A DNA stretch of 39,172 bases, from NCBI GenBank assembly GCA_017561155.1, contig JAFZDP010000066.1, forward strand, positions 1-39,172. The letters are read 5' to 3'. The stretch's first letter is position 1, and every line of letters begins with the position of its first letter. The stretch comes from Bacteroidales bacterium (GTDB lineage: Bacteria > Bacteroidota > Bacteroidia > Bacteroidales > P3). The notes beneath the pieces were generated by a model. It was given only the letters and a program-made list of their open reading frames with translations, searched no databases and had not been told where the DNA came from. Positions 14,881 to 22,836 of the stretch are shown one piece after another. Position numbers and translations under genes: made by a program.

Positions 14881-17800
14881 ATGTCAAAGTTTTTCATCAA
14901 CCGACCGATATTTGCAGGCGTTATAGCAGTGCTTATATTGTTTGCAGGACTATTGGCACTCAAAGAACTGCCAATATCGCAATATCCCGAGATAACACCA
15001 CCCACAGTAAACGTGACGGCAAGCTATCCGGGAGCCAACGCCGAAACCATAGCCGAAACAGTAGGTGTGCCTATCGAAACAGCGGTGAACGGTGTGGAAG
15101 GGGCATTATATATGTCTTCTACATCATCGAGTTCAGGAACATACAAACTTACCATCACCTTCGAAGTGGGTACGGATATAGACATGGCCACCATTTTGGT
15201 GCAAAACCGAGTGAACCAAGCCACCGCCAATTTGCCTACCGCCGTCACCCGTAACGGTATAACGGTGGCAAAGCAATCGACCAATATAGTAATGTTTATA
15301 TCCATAGACTCGAAAGACACCAACCTCAACGGCCTGTACCTTTCCAACTATGCCCGACTTAACGTAGCCGACGAACTATCGAGAGTGGAAGGCGTAGGCG
15401 GTGTGACAATATTCGGAGCCGACGAATACAGTATGCGTATATGGCTCAAACCCGATGTGTTGCAAATACGCGGATTATCACCTGCCGACATAAGCAATAT
15501 GCTATCGTCGCAAAATATGCAAGTGGCGGCAGGCACCGTTGGTCAGCCACCTGTGGCTACAAACAACGCCTACCAATACACTTTGGACGTAAAGAGTATG
15601 CTATCCTCGCCCGAAGAGTTTGGAAACATAGTTATCCAAACCTTGCCCGATGGCAGTTTTCTACGTCTGAAAGATGTTGCCGACATAGAACTTGGCGAAC
15701 AAACCTACTCTACCATAGCCCAACTGCATGGCAAGCCCGTAGCCTCGATAGGTATATATCAATCGCCTGGAAGCAACGCACTGGCAGTGGCCGAACGCTG
15801 CAAAGCCAAGATGGAAGAGCTGTCCAAATACTTCCCAGCCAACGTGGACTGGAACATAACATTGGACACTACAACGTTTGTAAAAGAATCGGTGAAAGAA
15901 GTGTATAAAACCCTTATCGAAGCCTTTGTGCTTGTGCTGTTGGTTATAATGCTGTTCTTGCAAAACTGGCGTGCCGCCCTTGTGCCTACGTTGGTTATAC
16001 CGGTGTCGCTTATAGGTACGTTTGCCGTTATGAGTCTGCTGGGCTTCTCGCTAAACACCCTTACACTCTTTGGGCTTATACTGGCCATAGGTATAGTGGT
16101 GGACGACGCTATAGTGGTGGTAGAAAACACCGTCCGACATTTGGAGACGGGCAAGTTTACACCCAAAGAGGCGGCTATCAAATCCATGCAGGAAGTGTCG
16201 GGGCCTATAGTGGGAATAGTGCTTGTGTTGCTTGCAGTGTTTATCCCCACGGCATTCATAGGCGGCATCAGCGGACAACTATACAAGCAGTTTGCCCTCA
16301 CCATAGCAGTATCCACAGTAATATCGGGTGTCAACGCCCTTACCTTCAGCCCGGCACTATGTGCGTTGATACTACGCCCAAACGAAAAGAAAAGCAATTT
16401 CTTCCTTTTCCGCTACTTCGACAAATTCTTTGCCAAGCTGACCCAAGGCTACGCCCGTACCATCGGGTTCCTACTACGCAAGTCGGCGGTAACATTCATA
16501 TTATATATAGTGCTTTCGGCTGTGGCTATATTCGGATTCTTGAAATGGCCGTCGTCGTTTATACCCAACGAAGACCAAGGCTTCTTTGTGGCTCAGCTGC
16601 AATTGGAAGACGGTGCTTCGCAACACCAAACCACACAGGCATTGAATCAAGTGTTCAATATATTAGACACTACCTCTGATGTAGAGAACTATCTTTCCAT
16701 AAACGGATTCTCGATGTTTCAAGGGTCGGCAATGTCCAACTATGCCACACTGTACGTTATGCTAAAACCATGGGACGAACGCAAAGCCAAATCGCAATCA
16801 GCCGACGCCATAGTGGCACGCTTCAACAAGGCGGCTGCCAAGATAGCCAACGCCTCGGTGCAAGCCTTTGTGCCGCCACCAATAGCAGGACTGGGCAACA
16901 CCGGAGGTTTCGAACTTATGCTGCAAAACAACAACAATAACAGCCTTGCCGATATGCAGGCCATGGTGGAAAACATAGTAGATGCCGCACCACAAACACC
17001 CGGACTTATGTATCTGAACAGCGGTTTCAGTGCGTCGGTGCCGCAAAAGTATTTGAACATAGACCGCGACAAGGTGAAGATGCAGAAGTTGCAGATTGGC
17101 GACGTGTTCTCTACCCTTTCGGCATACATGGCTTCGGCCTATGTAAACGACTTTGTGAAATTCGGCAGGGTGTATAAAGTAATGTTGGAGTCGGACAACG
17201 CCACACGTACCAACATCAACAACATACTGAACCTTACGGTAAAGAATGCCGATGGCAAGATGGTGCCGTTCTCGTCGTTCACCACCATAGAAGACCGCCT
17301 TGGCTCCAACGTTATAACACGCTACAACCTATACCCCTCCGCATCCATTATGGGCATGGGTAGCATAGGCACAAGCTCGGGACAAGCCCTCGACGTGATG
17401 GAAAACCTTGTAAACGACAAAGCCGGCAACACCTACGCCTACCAATGGACAGGCACCGCCTTTCAGGAAAAAGCAGCAGGCAGCAGCACAAGCACCATAT
17501 TCCTATTGGCAATATTTGTTGTAATAATGGTGTTGGCAGCACAATACGAAAGCCTTACAAGCCCGTTTGCCGTCATTATGGGATTGCCCATAGCACTGCT
17601 TGGAGTAATAATAGGGTGCTTGATAATGGGCGAATCGCTAAGCGTATACTCCCAAATAGGTATAATACTGCTTATAGGCTTGGCAGCCAAAAACGCCATA
17701 CTTATAGTAGAGTTTGCCCGCGACTATCGCAAAGAGGGAGCCACCATACGCCAAGCCGCCACCGAAGCCGGCGAGGTACGTTTCCGTCCTATCATCATGA

Positions 17801-18015
17801 CATCGTTGGCGTTCATACTCGGAGTATATCCTTTGGTGGTAGCATCCGGAGCCGGAGCCGTGGCACGAATATCGCTCGGAACGGCAGTGTTCTTCGGAAT
17901 GCTGGTATCCACAATACTCGGAACACTATTTATTCCAAGCTACTACGAGTGGTGGGAAAAGATACAGACACGCTTCTCCGCCAAGAAACATAAAGACGAA
18001 AACCAACCCAAATAA
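14881..18015 (+). CDS. RND multidrug efflux pump, inner-membrane subunit (AcrB/MexB-like)
   Basis: 1044 residues, the full HAE1 length. It begins [19 protein letters not shown] as in AcrB. The proton-relay acidic pair is visible in [17 protein letters not shown] (about residue 405), and a relay lysine in [22 protein letters not shown] (about 940). Twelve membrane segments in two halves flank two large periplasmic loops. It is a proton-driven antiporter that exports drugs, bile salts, dyes or similar compounds; the substrate cannot be named from sequence. It closes the operon and is followed directly by an 18-bp terminator stem. No regulator is encoded nearby. Confidence 0.96.
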   Translation: MSKFFINRPIFAGVIAVLILFAGLLALKELPISQYPEITPPTVNVTASYPGANAETIAETVGVPIETAVNGVEGALYMSSTSSSSGTYKLTITFEVGTDIDMATILVQNRVNQATANLPTAVTRNGITVAKQSTNIVMFISIDSKDTNLNGLYLSNYARLNVADELSRVEGVGGVTIFGADEYSMRIWLKPDVLQIRGLSPADISNMLSSQNMQVAAGTVGQPPVATNNAYQYTLDVKSMLSSPEEFGNIVIQTLPDGSFLRLKDVADIELGEQTYSTIAQLHGKPVASIGIYQSPGSNALAVAERCKAKMEELSKYFPANVDWNITLDTTTFVKESVKEVYKTLIEAFVLVLLVIMLFLQNWRAALVPTLVIPVSLIGTFAVMSLLGFSLNTLTLFGLILAIGIVVDDAIVVVENTVRHLETGKFTPKEAAIKSMQEVSGPIVGIVLVLLAVFIPTAFIGGISGQLYKQFALTIAVSTVISGVNALTFSPALCALILRPNEKKSNFFLFRYFDKFFAKLTQGYARTIGFLLRKSAVTFILYIVLSAVAIFGFLKWPSSFIPNEDQGFFVAQLQLEDGASQHQTTQALNQVFNILDTTSDVENYLSINGFSMFQGSAMSNYATLYVMLKPWDERKAKSQSADAIVARFNKAAAKIANASVQAFVPPPIAGLGNTGGFELMLQNNNNNSLADMQAMVENIVDAAPQTPGLMYLNSGFSASVPQKYLNIDRDKVKMQKLQIGDVFSTLSAYMASAYVNDFVKFGRVYKVMLESDNATRTNINNILNLTVKNADGKMVPFSSFTTIEDRLGSNVITRYNLYPSASIMGMGSIGTSSGQALDVMENLVNDKAGNTYAYQWTGTAFQEKAAGSSTSTIFLLAIFVVIMVLAAQYESLTSPFAVIMGLPIALLGVIIGCLIMGESLSVYSQIGIILLIGLAAKNAILIVEFARDYRKEGATIRQAATEAGEVRFRPIIMTSLAFILGVYPLVVASGAGAVARISLGTAVFFGMLVSTILGTLFIPSYYEWWEKIQTRFSAKKHKDENQPK

Positions 18016-18057
18016 AGGAAAAAGGTGCGACACCTGTGCCGCACCTTTTTCCTTTAT
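18012..18057. terminator. Bidirectional terminator between efflux operon and convergent gene
   Basis: Perfect 18-bp stem: 18012-18029 pairs with 18040-18057, containing AAAGGTGCG / CGCACCTTT, with a 10-base loop. It starts inside the efflux stop codon and ends 4 bases before the stop of the convergent minus-strand gene. The A/T-rich outer stem supplies U runs in both directions. Confidence 0.85.
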
Positions 18058-18060
18058 CAT

Positions 18061-18495
18061 TTATTTTCCGCTTTGTTCCAATGCCCTTTGGTAATCTTCT
18101 TCGGTGATGGTGTAAAGCCACGATTTTTCGTACGAATCATCAATAAAATCAACTTCCCATGCAGAATAATCCAACATATTATGTTCTGATGGAATATACT
18201 CGACAACTCCATCATTATTTAGTTTAATATGCTTGAATAAAATACTATCGTTAAATAAAATTGAAATAGTATCGTATGGAAAATCAAGATACTCAACCAT
18301 TGTCAAAAATTTTTGTTCACCGGAATTTATTATCAGATTATCTCCAAATTGTACTTTTGCCGATGAAGCATTAAAAAAATAAACAAAGTTCATATGAGAA
18401 CAATCGCCGCCACCGTGTCCTCCTCGTTCACAAGTCTCACATGATGCAAACAACAAAATGGCAATAGCTGCCAAATACAAACTATATCTTTTCAT
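18061..18495 (-). CDS. Small putative lipoprotein, unknown function
   Basis: 144 residues with a lipoprotein signal ending at Cys19 (ILLFASCE). The mature N-terminus is short and rich in Cys, His and Gly (CETCERGGHGGGDCSH), which could bind a metal or form disulfides; this is only a possibility. The remainder is a beta-rich domain ending in acidic residues. I do not recognise the family. It is a single gene; the promoter box is at 18644-18651 and it shares the terminator at 18012-18057 with the efflux operon. Confidence 0.75.
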   Translation of the reverse strand: MKRYSLYLAAIAILLFASCETCERGGHGGGDCSHMNFVYFFNASSAKVQFGDNLIINSGEQKFLTMVEYLDFPYDTISILFNDSILFKHIKLNNDGVVEYIPSEHNMLDYSAWEVDFIDDSYEKSWLYTITEEDYQRALEQSGK

Positions 18496-18643
18496 ATCCC
18501 TTTATTTTTAAAATCCAAAACCTTCATAATTATCCAATAATTGATCAATAAATCGAATTTTCATGTTCATAATCTCTCTGTTTTTAGTTTAAATATTTAT
18601 ATTTTAATGATATACACAACGCATTTACATTGATATATCGCCC

Positions 18644-18651
18644 CAAAGGTA
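18644..18651 (-). promoter_or_regulatory. Promoter -7 box of the lipoprotein gene at 18061-18495
   Basis: The minus strand reads GTACCTTTGGGG, i.e. TACCTTTG, an exact TAnnTTTG match, about 150 bases ahead of the start codon. Confidence 0.55.
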
Positions 18652-18860
18652 CACATTTATTTGTAATCGGCAAAATATTTTTTCAAATACCAAAATCGGC
18701 AGGTGGCGAAACACGAACTTGGCAAGGCGAAAAGGCAGAGTATAAAAAGTCAAGAAACCGTGGCGAAATTTTAACAATATACTACATACTAAATGCAACT
18801 TTTCACTGTTAGAAAAAGACCTTTAAAGAGGTGTTCGGAGAACATTGAAAATTACCTTTG

Positions 18861-18922
18861 TTGAGACTCCAATCTCAATTTCTTGAGACTCCAATCTCAA
18901 GACGCTGACATTGGAGTCTCAA
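18861..18922. repeat. TTGAGACTCCAATCTCAA array, 22-bp pitch
   Basis: Two identical 18-bp units TTGAGACTCCAATCTCAA at 18861-18878 and 18883-18900, starts 22 bp apart, each flanked by TTGAGA/TCTCAA arms. The inverse TTGGAGTCTCAA follows at 18911-18922. Confidence 0.8.
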
Positions 18923-19041
18923 GAAGGGCAGAGTAGAGTGTTTGAAAATCAATACTTTAGAATTAAGAAAAAAAATGACTCAGAAAAAAGACTCTTTAAA
19001 AGGTATAAAATAAATTTATCAACCTCTAAAAACATTTCATT

Positions 19042-19188
19042 ATGGCGTTTTTTGGAAAAAAATTTATCAAAGTTACAGAGAAATGGGTCCCGGTAGTCAA
19101 GAGCGTAAGCAACTACGATGCCAAACGTTTGGCAAAGGACATTGAAAAGGAAAGTACCGTAAGTCAGACCGATGTAATGGCATATTAA
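19042..19188 (+). pseudogene. Truncated HU-like DNA-binding protein, N-terminal remnant
   Basis: 48 codons from ATG to TAA: MAFFGKKFIKVTEKWVP, then a segment including LAKDIEKESTVSQTDVMAY. The charged N-terminal extension, the conserved (L/I)AKDIxxxSTVSxxDVMA helix and the preceding AAACATTTCATT leader match the HU-family DNA-binding proteins of Bacteroidetes, which run to about 120-200 residues and continue after DVMA with a helix, the beta-arms and the C-terminal body. All of that is missing. The stop lies 2 bases into the tail of the convergent gene at 19185-19634, so the break point coincides with its 3' end. Most likely the rest was replaced by recombination. No remnant of the missing half was found to the right. 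Confidence 0.6.
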
Positions 19189-19634
19189 TTATCTGATGTA
19201 GTAGTATTTCTAGATTTCGGAATTCTAAACAGTGATTTGGGATCTGTCGCTTTTCTTGGCAAAACCGAGTTTAACAAATCCATTTCATGCCGTCCCTTAG
19301 CAGGATAATAAGAATTATTTACCACATAATCACCTGTCTCTTTATTTATAAAAACATATTTACATCCATGACACCAATTTGCAAATGGTTTCTCATCTAC
19401 AAAAAAGAACCAACAATCTGAATACGGAACAAGAAATAACTTATTACCAAAACTAGAAGATACCGTATCTCCAAAATGAAGCACTTCCGTAGTGCTAAAA
19501 ATTTCTTTTTCTATCCATGTACTGTCTAAAATATCAGTTTTTAAAATTGCGTATGCAGAGTCTCTCGACACTTGTGCTAACGACAACTGACACATCACCA
19601 GCATTGCACATACTAATAAATTACCTTTTTTCAT
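19185..19634 (-). CDS. Small secreted protein, unknown function
   Basis: 149 residues with a signal peptide cut at about residue 20 (LSLA-QVS). The mature protein begins with a helical stretch (RDSAYAILKTDILDSTWIEKEIF). It then has a beta-rich core with DCWFFFVDEKPFANWCHGCKYVFINKETGDY, in which two cysteines flank HG, and ends in a Lys/Arg/Ser/Thr-rich tail. I do not recognise the family. It lies 4 bases after the gene at 19639-20109 and is probably co-transcribed with it from the promoter at 20357-20364. Its 3' end cuts into the HU-like remnant. Confidence 0.75.
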   Translation of the reverse strand: MKKGNLLVCAMLVMCQLSLAQVSRDSAYAILKTDILDSTWIEKEIFSTTEVLHFGDTVSSSFGNKLFLVPYSDCWFFFVDEKPFANWCHGCKYVFINKETGDYVVNNSYYPAKGRHEMDLLNSVLPRKATDPKSLFRIPKSRNTTTSDN

Positions 19635-19638
19635 ATAT

Positions 19639-20109
19639 CTATAAATTTAATATTTGATTATATACTATTGTCGACCAACTCGGGTAAAGTTCATAATACG
19701 GCCAACTACAATTTTCTATAATAACTACATAGTTACCTTTCTCAATGTTATCTATCTGATAAAAACTATTGAACCAGCATATACAGTTTGCTCCAAGTCC
19801 GTATACAGCTTCCTCTATCCAAATAGTATCATTTGACATTGAAGCATAAACGTTCAGCGAGTCTTGGCCACATGGTATGGAATACCTATAATGCTCAACA
19901 AACAGCGTATTTTCTTTATACGAAACACTTATAGAATCTCGCAACTTTGGATTTATTAGTCCGTGTCTGCAATCAGTTTTTCTTAGGTTGGAAACCGTCA
20001 ATTCTTTGAAAGTAGTATCTTTTTCTTTATCTCGTTCATTGGTAGTCATTCCTATGCAAACTACAACAACCAACGCCAATAAGGCTAAACTTAAAAATGT
20101 TTTCTTCAT
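19639..20109 (-). CDS. Small exported protein, possible lipoprotein, unknown function
   Basis: 156 residues from ATG at 20109-20107; a start nine codons earlier is open but would put a polar stretch before the signal. The signal MKKTFLSLALLALVVVVCIG has Cys18 at the lipobox place, though valine before it is not canonical, so lipidation is uncertain. LLALVVV-C-TT-KEK is shared with the lipoprotein at 309-686, as is the upstream leader, but the mature domains are unrelated. The mature part contains several cysteines (TDCRHGL, SIPCGQDS, ANCICWF, ENCSWPY) that could form disulfides. First gene of a two-gene operon. Confidence 0.72.
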   Translation of the reverse strand: MKKTFLSLALLALVVVVCIGMTTNERDKEKDTTFKELTVSNLRKTDCRHGLINPKLRDSISVSYKENTLFVEHYRYSIPCGQDSLNVYASMSNDTIWIEEAVYGLGANCICWFNSFYQIDNIEKGNYVVIIENCSWPYYELYPSWSTIVYNQILNL

Positions 20110-20149
20110 TTTTTCTATATTTATTGTTTTATACATCCTTTTAAACCAA

Positions 20150-20366
20150 CGCTTATTGGTTTTGTAAGCTGTTGCCTAAAGAGGATGTATGTTTAAACTT
20201 TTGGGCAACAACTGCTACATCCCTACAGCAACAGAGGTCGCCATAGGGTAACGCTCATCAAAGTTGTTTTTGCCTAAACACCACATACTTGATGGTGGCA
20301 GTATATGTAGGCTGATAATATTTTTTCTTGTCATAACTTCTTTACTTTCGAGAGTGCAAAAGTACA
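20150..20366 (-). repeat. Duplicated leader/promoter region, copy 2
   Basis: Counterpart of 781-1030 with shared blocks TCATCAAAGTTGTTTTT, CCCTACAGCAAC, AAGAGGATG and TCATAACTTCTTTACTTT, ending at the promoter box 20357-20364. It is shorter than copy 1 and its hairpin is degraded. Confidence 0.65.
20357..20364 (-). promoter_or_regulatory. Promoter -7 box of the operon 20109-19185
   Basis: The minus strand reads TACTTTTGCAC, identical to the box at 1020-1027. The leader to the start codon is about 250 bases. Confidence 0.65.
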
Positions 20367-20429
20367 CAATATTTCTTATCCCTACAAGATATGGTTCTAA
20401 AAAAATTATGAAGCTAATTTGTTATAGAA

Positions 20430-20667
20430 CAAGTCGAAGCAGTATAAGTATTGCTTCGGCTTATTTATATACCACACTTAGCAGTAAAAACCATGCGGTT
20501 TACGGCCCCAAACTACGGCACTTACACTCCAAAACTCCCATAGTTACGACCCCTAAACCGCATGTTTGCGAGTGCCGAACCATGTGGCCCGAAACAGCCA
20601 CATACTTTGTATTGTATTTTTTTCTGTGGCGGTAATATTAAATCGTCGGTTATGGTGGTTTTGAGAA
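20430..20667 (-). repeat. Inverted copy of the composite hairpin / 22-bp array / R1 element
   Basis: Read on the minus strand it repeats 9322-9556: R1 right border with TTCTCAAAACCACCATAACC, then GGTTCGGCACTCGCAA, five 22-bp units (20461-20570), then a hairpin CGAAGCA...TGCTTCG. The left part of R1 is missing. Units two and three differ from copy 1 at about two positions each. Confidence 0.8.
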
Positions 20668-20689
20668 GTAATCAAATTCGGTTAAAAAA

Positions 20690-20885
20690 ATGACAGTATA
20701 CCATCAACTCCGCCACACCCGGGTATGAGCACGCCGACAGTATACCGTCGCGAAACGGAGACCCGGGTATAAAAAAACGGCTTCGAAATCGACTATTTTT
20801 TACATCACGATACAGGCACCTACTCTATCGCGATGTAGTCGGAATTTCATCGGGAGGAAATTTTATCTACATCACGAGAGAAAAT
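20690..20885. repeat. Mixed palindrome array, 22-23-bp pitch
   Basis: GTATAC and CCCGGG palindromes alternate with centres at 20698.5, 20720.5, 20742.5 and 20764.5, exactly 22 bp apart, as GTATACC / ACCCGGGTAT. A TTCGAA follows, then CATCACGAT, CTATCGCGAT, CATCGGGAGG and CATCACGAG starting at 20803, 20825, 20848 and 20870. The last group resembles the array at 12170-12250. Confidence 0.75.
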
Positions 20886-20981
20886 AATACGGCTGATGCT
20901 GCGTTATTAGAAATATGTTTACACATTTGCAAACAGCAACTTACAATAACAATCGTACAAACAAACTAAATTCAATACCCT

Positions 20982-21398
20982 ATGAAGAAAGATTCTTTTG
21001 CCAAATTGGTTCTATGCCTGGTTCTATGCTTAAATGCTCCGGTGGGCTATTCCCAATCGGAGGACTTTGCTCTTTTTATCAAACGATTTTCTGCCGACAC
21101 GGCATTCCAAAAAGAACGAGTAGTATTTCCTATCCCTCAAATTTCGTGGGACTACGAAAACGACAAAGAGAAAACAACGCCTATCGGAAAGGAAAAATAT
21201 AGGCACCAAACATTATTCGACCTGAACAGCGAGTGTGCCGATGGCTTTTATTTCTTTTACCCAAACACCGACACCGTAACCACTGTAAAAGATATGGTTT
21301 TGCAAATATCCGGCATCACCGACATGTATGTAAAATACTACTTTAAGCTAATAGACAATCGGTGGTTTTTGATAAAATACTTGAACTATGATTTATAA
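20982..21398 (+). CDS. Secreted DUF4348-like protein
   Basis: 138 residues with a signal peptide ending at about residue 24 (VGYSQ-SED). The mature sequence DFALFIKRFSADTAFQKERVVFPI, then a strand-rich region and a C-terminal WFLIKYLNYDL, fits the DUF4348 family of Bacteroidetes: a short fold after the pattern 'F..F.. FS.D..FQ..R..FP'. Function unknown. The next gene begins about 25 bases after its stop, or overlaps it if the earlier ATG is used, so the pair is probably an operon. Confidence 0.8.
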   Translation: MKKDSFAKLVLCLVLCLNAPVGYSQSEDFALFIKRFSADTAFQKERVVFPIPQISWDYENDKEKTTPIGKEKYRHQTLFDLNSECADGFYFFYPNTDTVTTVKDMVLQISGITDMYVKYYFKLIDNRWFLIKYLNYDL

Positions 21399-21423
21399 CA
21401 ACATTACATCAAAACACAACGAC

Positions 21424-21789
21424 ATGCATAAAATACCGGTATTTATATTGCCAATAATTTTGATGTTTTGCAGTTGCAATGAACAACGTATCAGCACAGA
21501 AACAATAGTCGAACACTACATCGAAAACATTAGTACCGAAGGTGCCACCGCATCGACCCTGTACCGAAACAACAAGATAATATCCACCACCATAGAAATA
21601 TTTGGCGAGACCGGGAAAAGAACCATCTGCTATGCCTACGAAAAAGAATATATAGCAGCAATAGAAAGCACGTTTACCTACAACTATTTCATATACCAAA
21701 CACCCGACACCACTATTCCCTCTCAGAAAAAAACCTCATCGACACCATTACAGTCACTCGCTACAAACTCGATTATGCCGGAAATATAA
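21424..21789 (+). CDS. Small lipoprotein, unknown function, likely frameshifted near its end
   Basis: 121 residues as read. The ATG at 21424 is chosen over an in-frame one at 21388 because it starts a good lipoprotein signal, MHKIPVFILPIILMFCSC, with Cys18. The frame ends at 21789 after PSQKKTSSTPLQSLATNSIMPEI, an atypical tail. The run of seven A at 21727-21733 is suspicious: with eight A the frame would continue as KNLIDTITVTRYKLDYAGNI and stop at TGA 21813-21815. That tail looks far more like a beta-rich protein end. It may be a sequencing error, a real indel or slippage. No family recognised. Confidence 0.65.
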   Translation: MHKIPVFILPIILMFCSCNEQRISTETIVEHYIENISTEGATASTLYRNNKIISTTIEIFGETGKRTICYAYEKEYIAAIESTFTYNYFIYQTPDTTIPSQKKTSSTPLQSLATNSIMPEI

Positions 21790-22294
21790 TTTGGGAAAAA
21801 AGACTCGTTGCATGACGTATACAATGTTTTTCCAAAACTAAGCACATTAAATATCATTCCCCCTAAAACCCACTGATTTAAAGCACCTGCACCTTACAGC
21901 TTGCAGAACAATAAGATTGTCGAAACAATTGCGACCGGCAGCCCCCAAAAACGCCTCTACTTGATATCGGGAACAACAAAACACTTGTTTCTGAAATCGT
22001 CGTTACTGCTTGTCGCCGACAAAGAATAAATGAGCAAAAAAGCCGTGTTTTTTGCAGCACTTTTACGAGGAAAAAATCTTTTTCTCGAATCGTGCCCTTT
22101 TCAAAAAACTTATCAACAATTTCAATTTCTCATTTTAACTGCCAAAAAATTCCATACGATAACAACCCCAAAAACACCCTTTGCAAAACACTATACAACA
22201 AAAGGTTATAAAAAAGATATTTTTTTTGTAACCTTTTTTCGTCGCTTACGTTTTAGATACAAAACGGGATTTTCAGGAAGTTTTCAACATATAA

Positions 22295-22319
22295 TGGAAA
22301 TATATGGTTTTTTTTGGAA
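22295..22319 (+). promoter_or_regulatory. MraZ-type operator: three TGG motifs at 10-bp pitch
   Basis: TGGAA, TGGTT and TGGAA begin at 22295, 22305 and 22315, each followed by five bases. MraZ of other bacteria binds three TGGGN-like repeats with 5-bp gaps in front of its own gene. Spacing and position fit; the third G of the motif is missing. Confidence 0.6.
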
Positions 22320-22328
22320 AATTCTTCG

Positions 22329-22336
22329 TACCTTTA
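22329..22336 (+). promoter_or_regulatory. Promoter -7 box of the dcw cluster
   Basis: TACCTTTA, one mismatch from TAnnTTTG, 25 bases ahead of mraZ and 10 bases after the operator. Confidence 0.5.
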
Positions 22337-22360
22337 CAAAATGAAAAAGAGTAGATAAAA

Positions 22361-22822
22361 ATGTCGTTAATACTTGGTAAAGAATATTGTAAGATAGATA
22401 ACAATGGGCGATTTAAGTTCCCAATTGCGTTAAAACGCCAACTTCCGACTTCGGAAGATGGTCGCTTTGTTATACGCCAAAGTATCTATGCCGAGTGTTT
22501 GGAACTATGGACATATGCATCTTTTCAGGAAGAGGTAGAATTTTTGCAGAAAAACCTTAACCCTTACAACATCGAAGACCGCAAACTATTGCGAAAACTA
22601 ACAGATGGCAACATCATAGAGTTGGATACTAACGACCGTTTACTAATTCCTGCAGAGCAAAAAGCCTGCATAAAAAATGCTAAAGACATAGTTTTAACCG
22701 CGACAGGTAATTTTATCGAAATTTGGGATTACGAAAAATACACCCGTATGAACGAAGAAACAACAGATTTTGCTAATCTGGTGAATAATCGTTTGGGTGT
22801 AAAGATTAATGAAACCATATAA
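22361..22822 (+). CDS. mraZ: Transcriptional regulator MraZ
   Basis: 153 residues with two SpoVT/AbrB-like halves carrying the DxxxR signatures DNNGRFKFP (about 14-22) and DTNDRLLIP (about 89-97). MraZ forms ring oligomers that bind the repeats upstream of its own gene and usually repress the division cluster. It opens the dcw cluster and rsmH follows after 14 bases. The TGG repeats at 22295-22319 are its probable target. Confidence 0.95.
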   Translation: MSLILGKEYCKIDNNGRFKFPIALKRQLPTSEDGRFVIRQSIYAECLELWTYASFQEEVEFLQKNLNPYNIEDRKLLRKLTDGNIIELDTNDRLLIPAEQKACIKNAKDIVLTATGNFIEIWDYEKYTRMNEETTDFANLVNNRLGVKINETI

Positions 22823-22836
22823 TTTCGAGATATATA

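Larger units (their letters stand above)
18496..19041. other. Gene-free region with promoter and TTGAGACTCCAA array
   Basis: 546 bases. It contains the promoter at 18644-18651 and the array at 18861-18922. Short open frames (18630-18812, 18911-19096) look non-coding; the second overlaps the HU-like remnant in another frame. Confidence 0.65.
20110..20981. other. Gene-free repeat-rich region
   Basis: 872 bases between divergent genes. Contents: leader and promoter of the minus-strand operon, the inverted composite repeat (20430-20667) and the mixed array (20690-20885). The open frames here fall on repeats and are not called. Confidence 0.7.
21790..22360 (+). other. Upstream region of the dcw cluster
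   Basis: 571 bases. The left part (to about 22040) may be decayed coding sequence, but nothing is recognisable. An open frame at 22030-22344 of 104 codons has a low-complexity Phe/Lys composition and ends over the operator, so it is not called. The right end holds the mraZ operator and promoter. Confidence 0.6.

Noticed and set aside
16051..16397. Long antisense frames within the RND pump gene
   Set aside because: These are shadows of a GC-rich conserved gene; the pump itself shows every family motif.
18911..19096. Plus-strand open frame next to the HU-like remnant
   Set aside because: It overlaps the array and the HU-like start in a different frame and is Lys/Asn-rich without motif.
22030..22344. 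Open frame of 104 codons ahead of mraZ
   Set aside because: Low-complexity Phe/Lys composition, no recognisable motif, and it ends across the mraZ operator and promoter.
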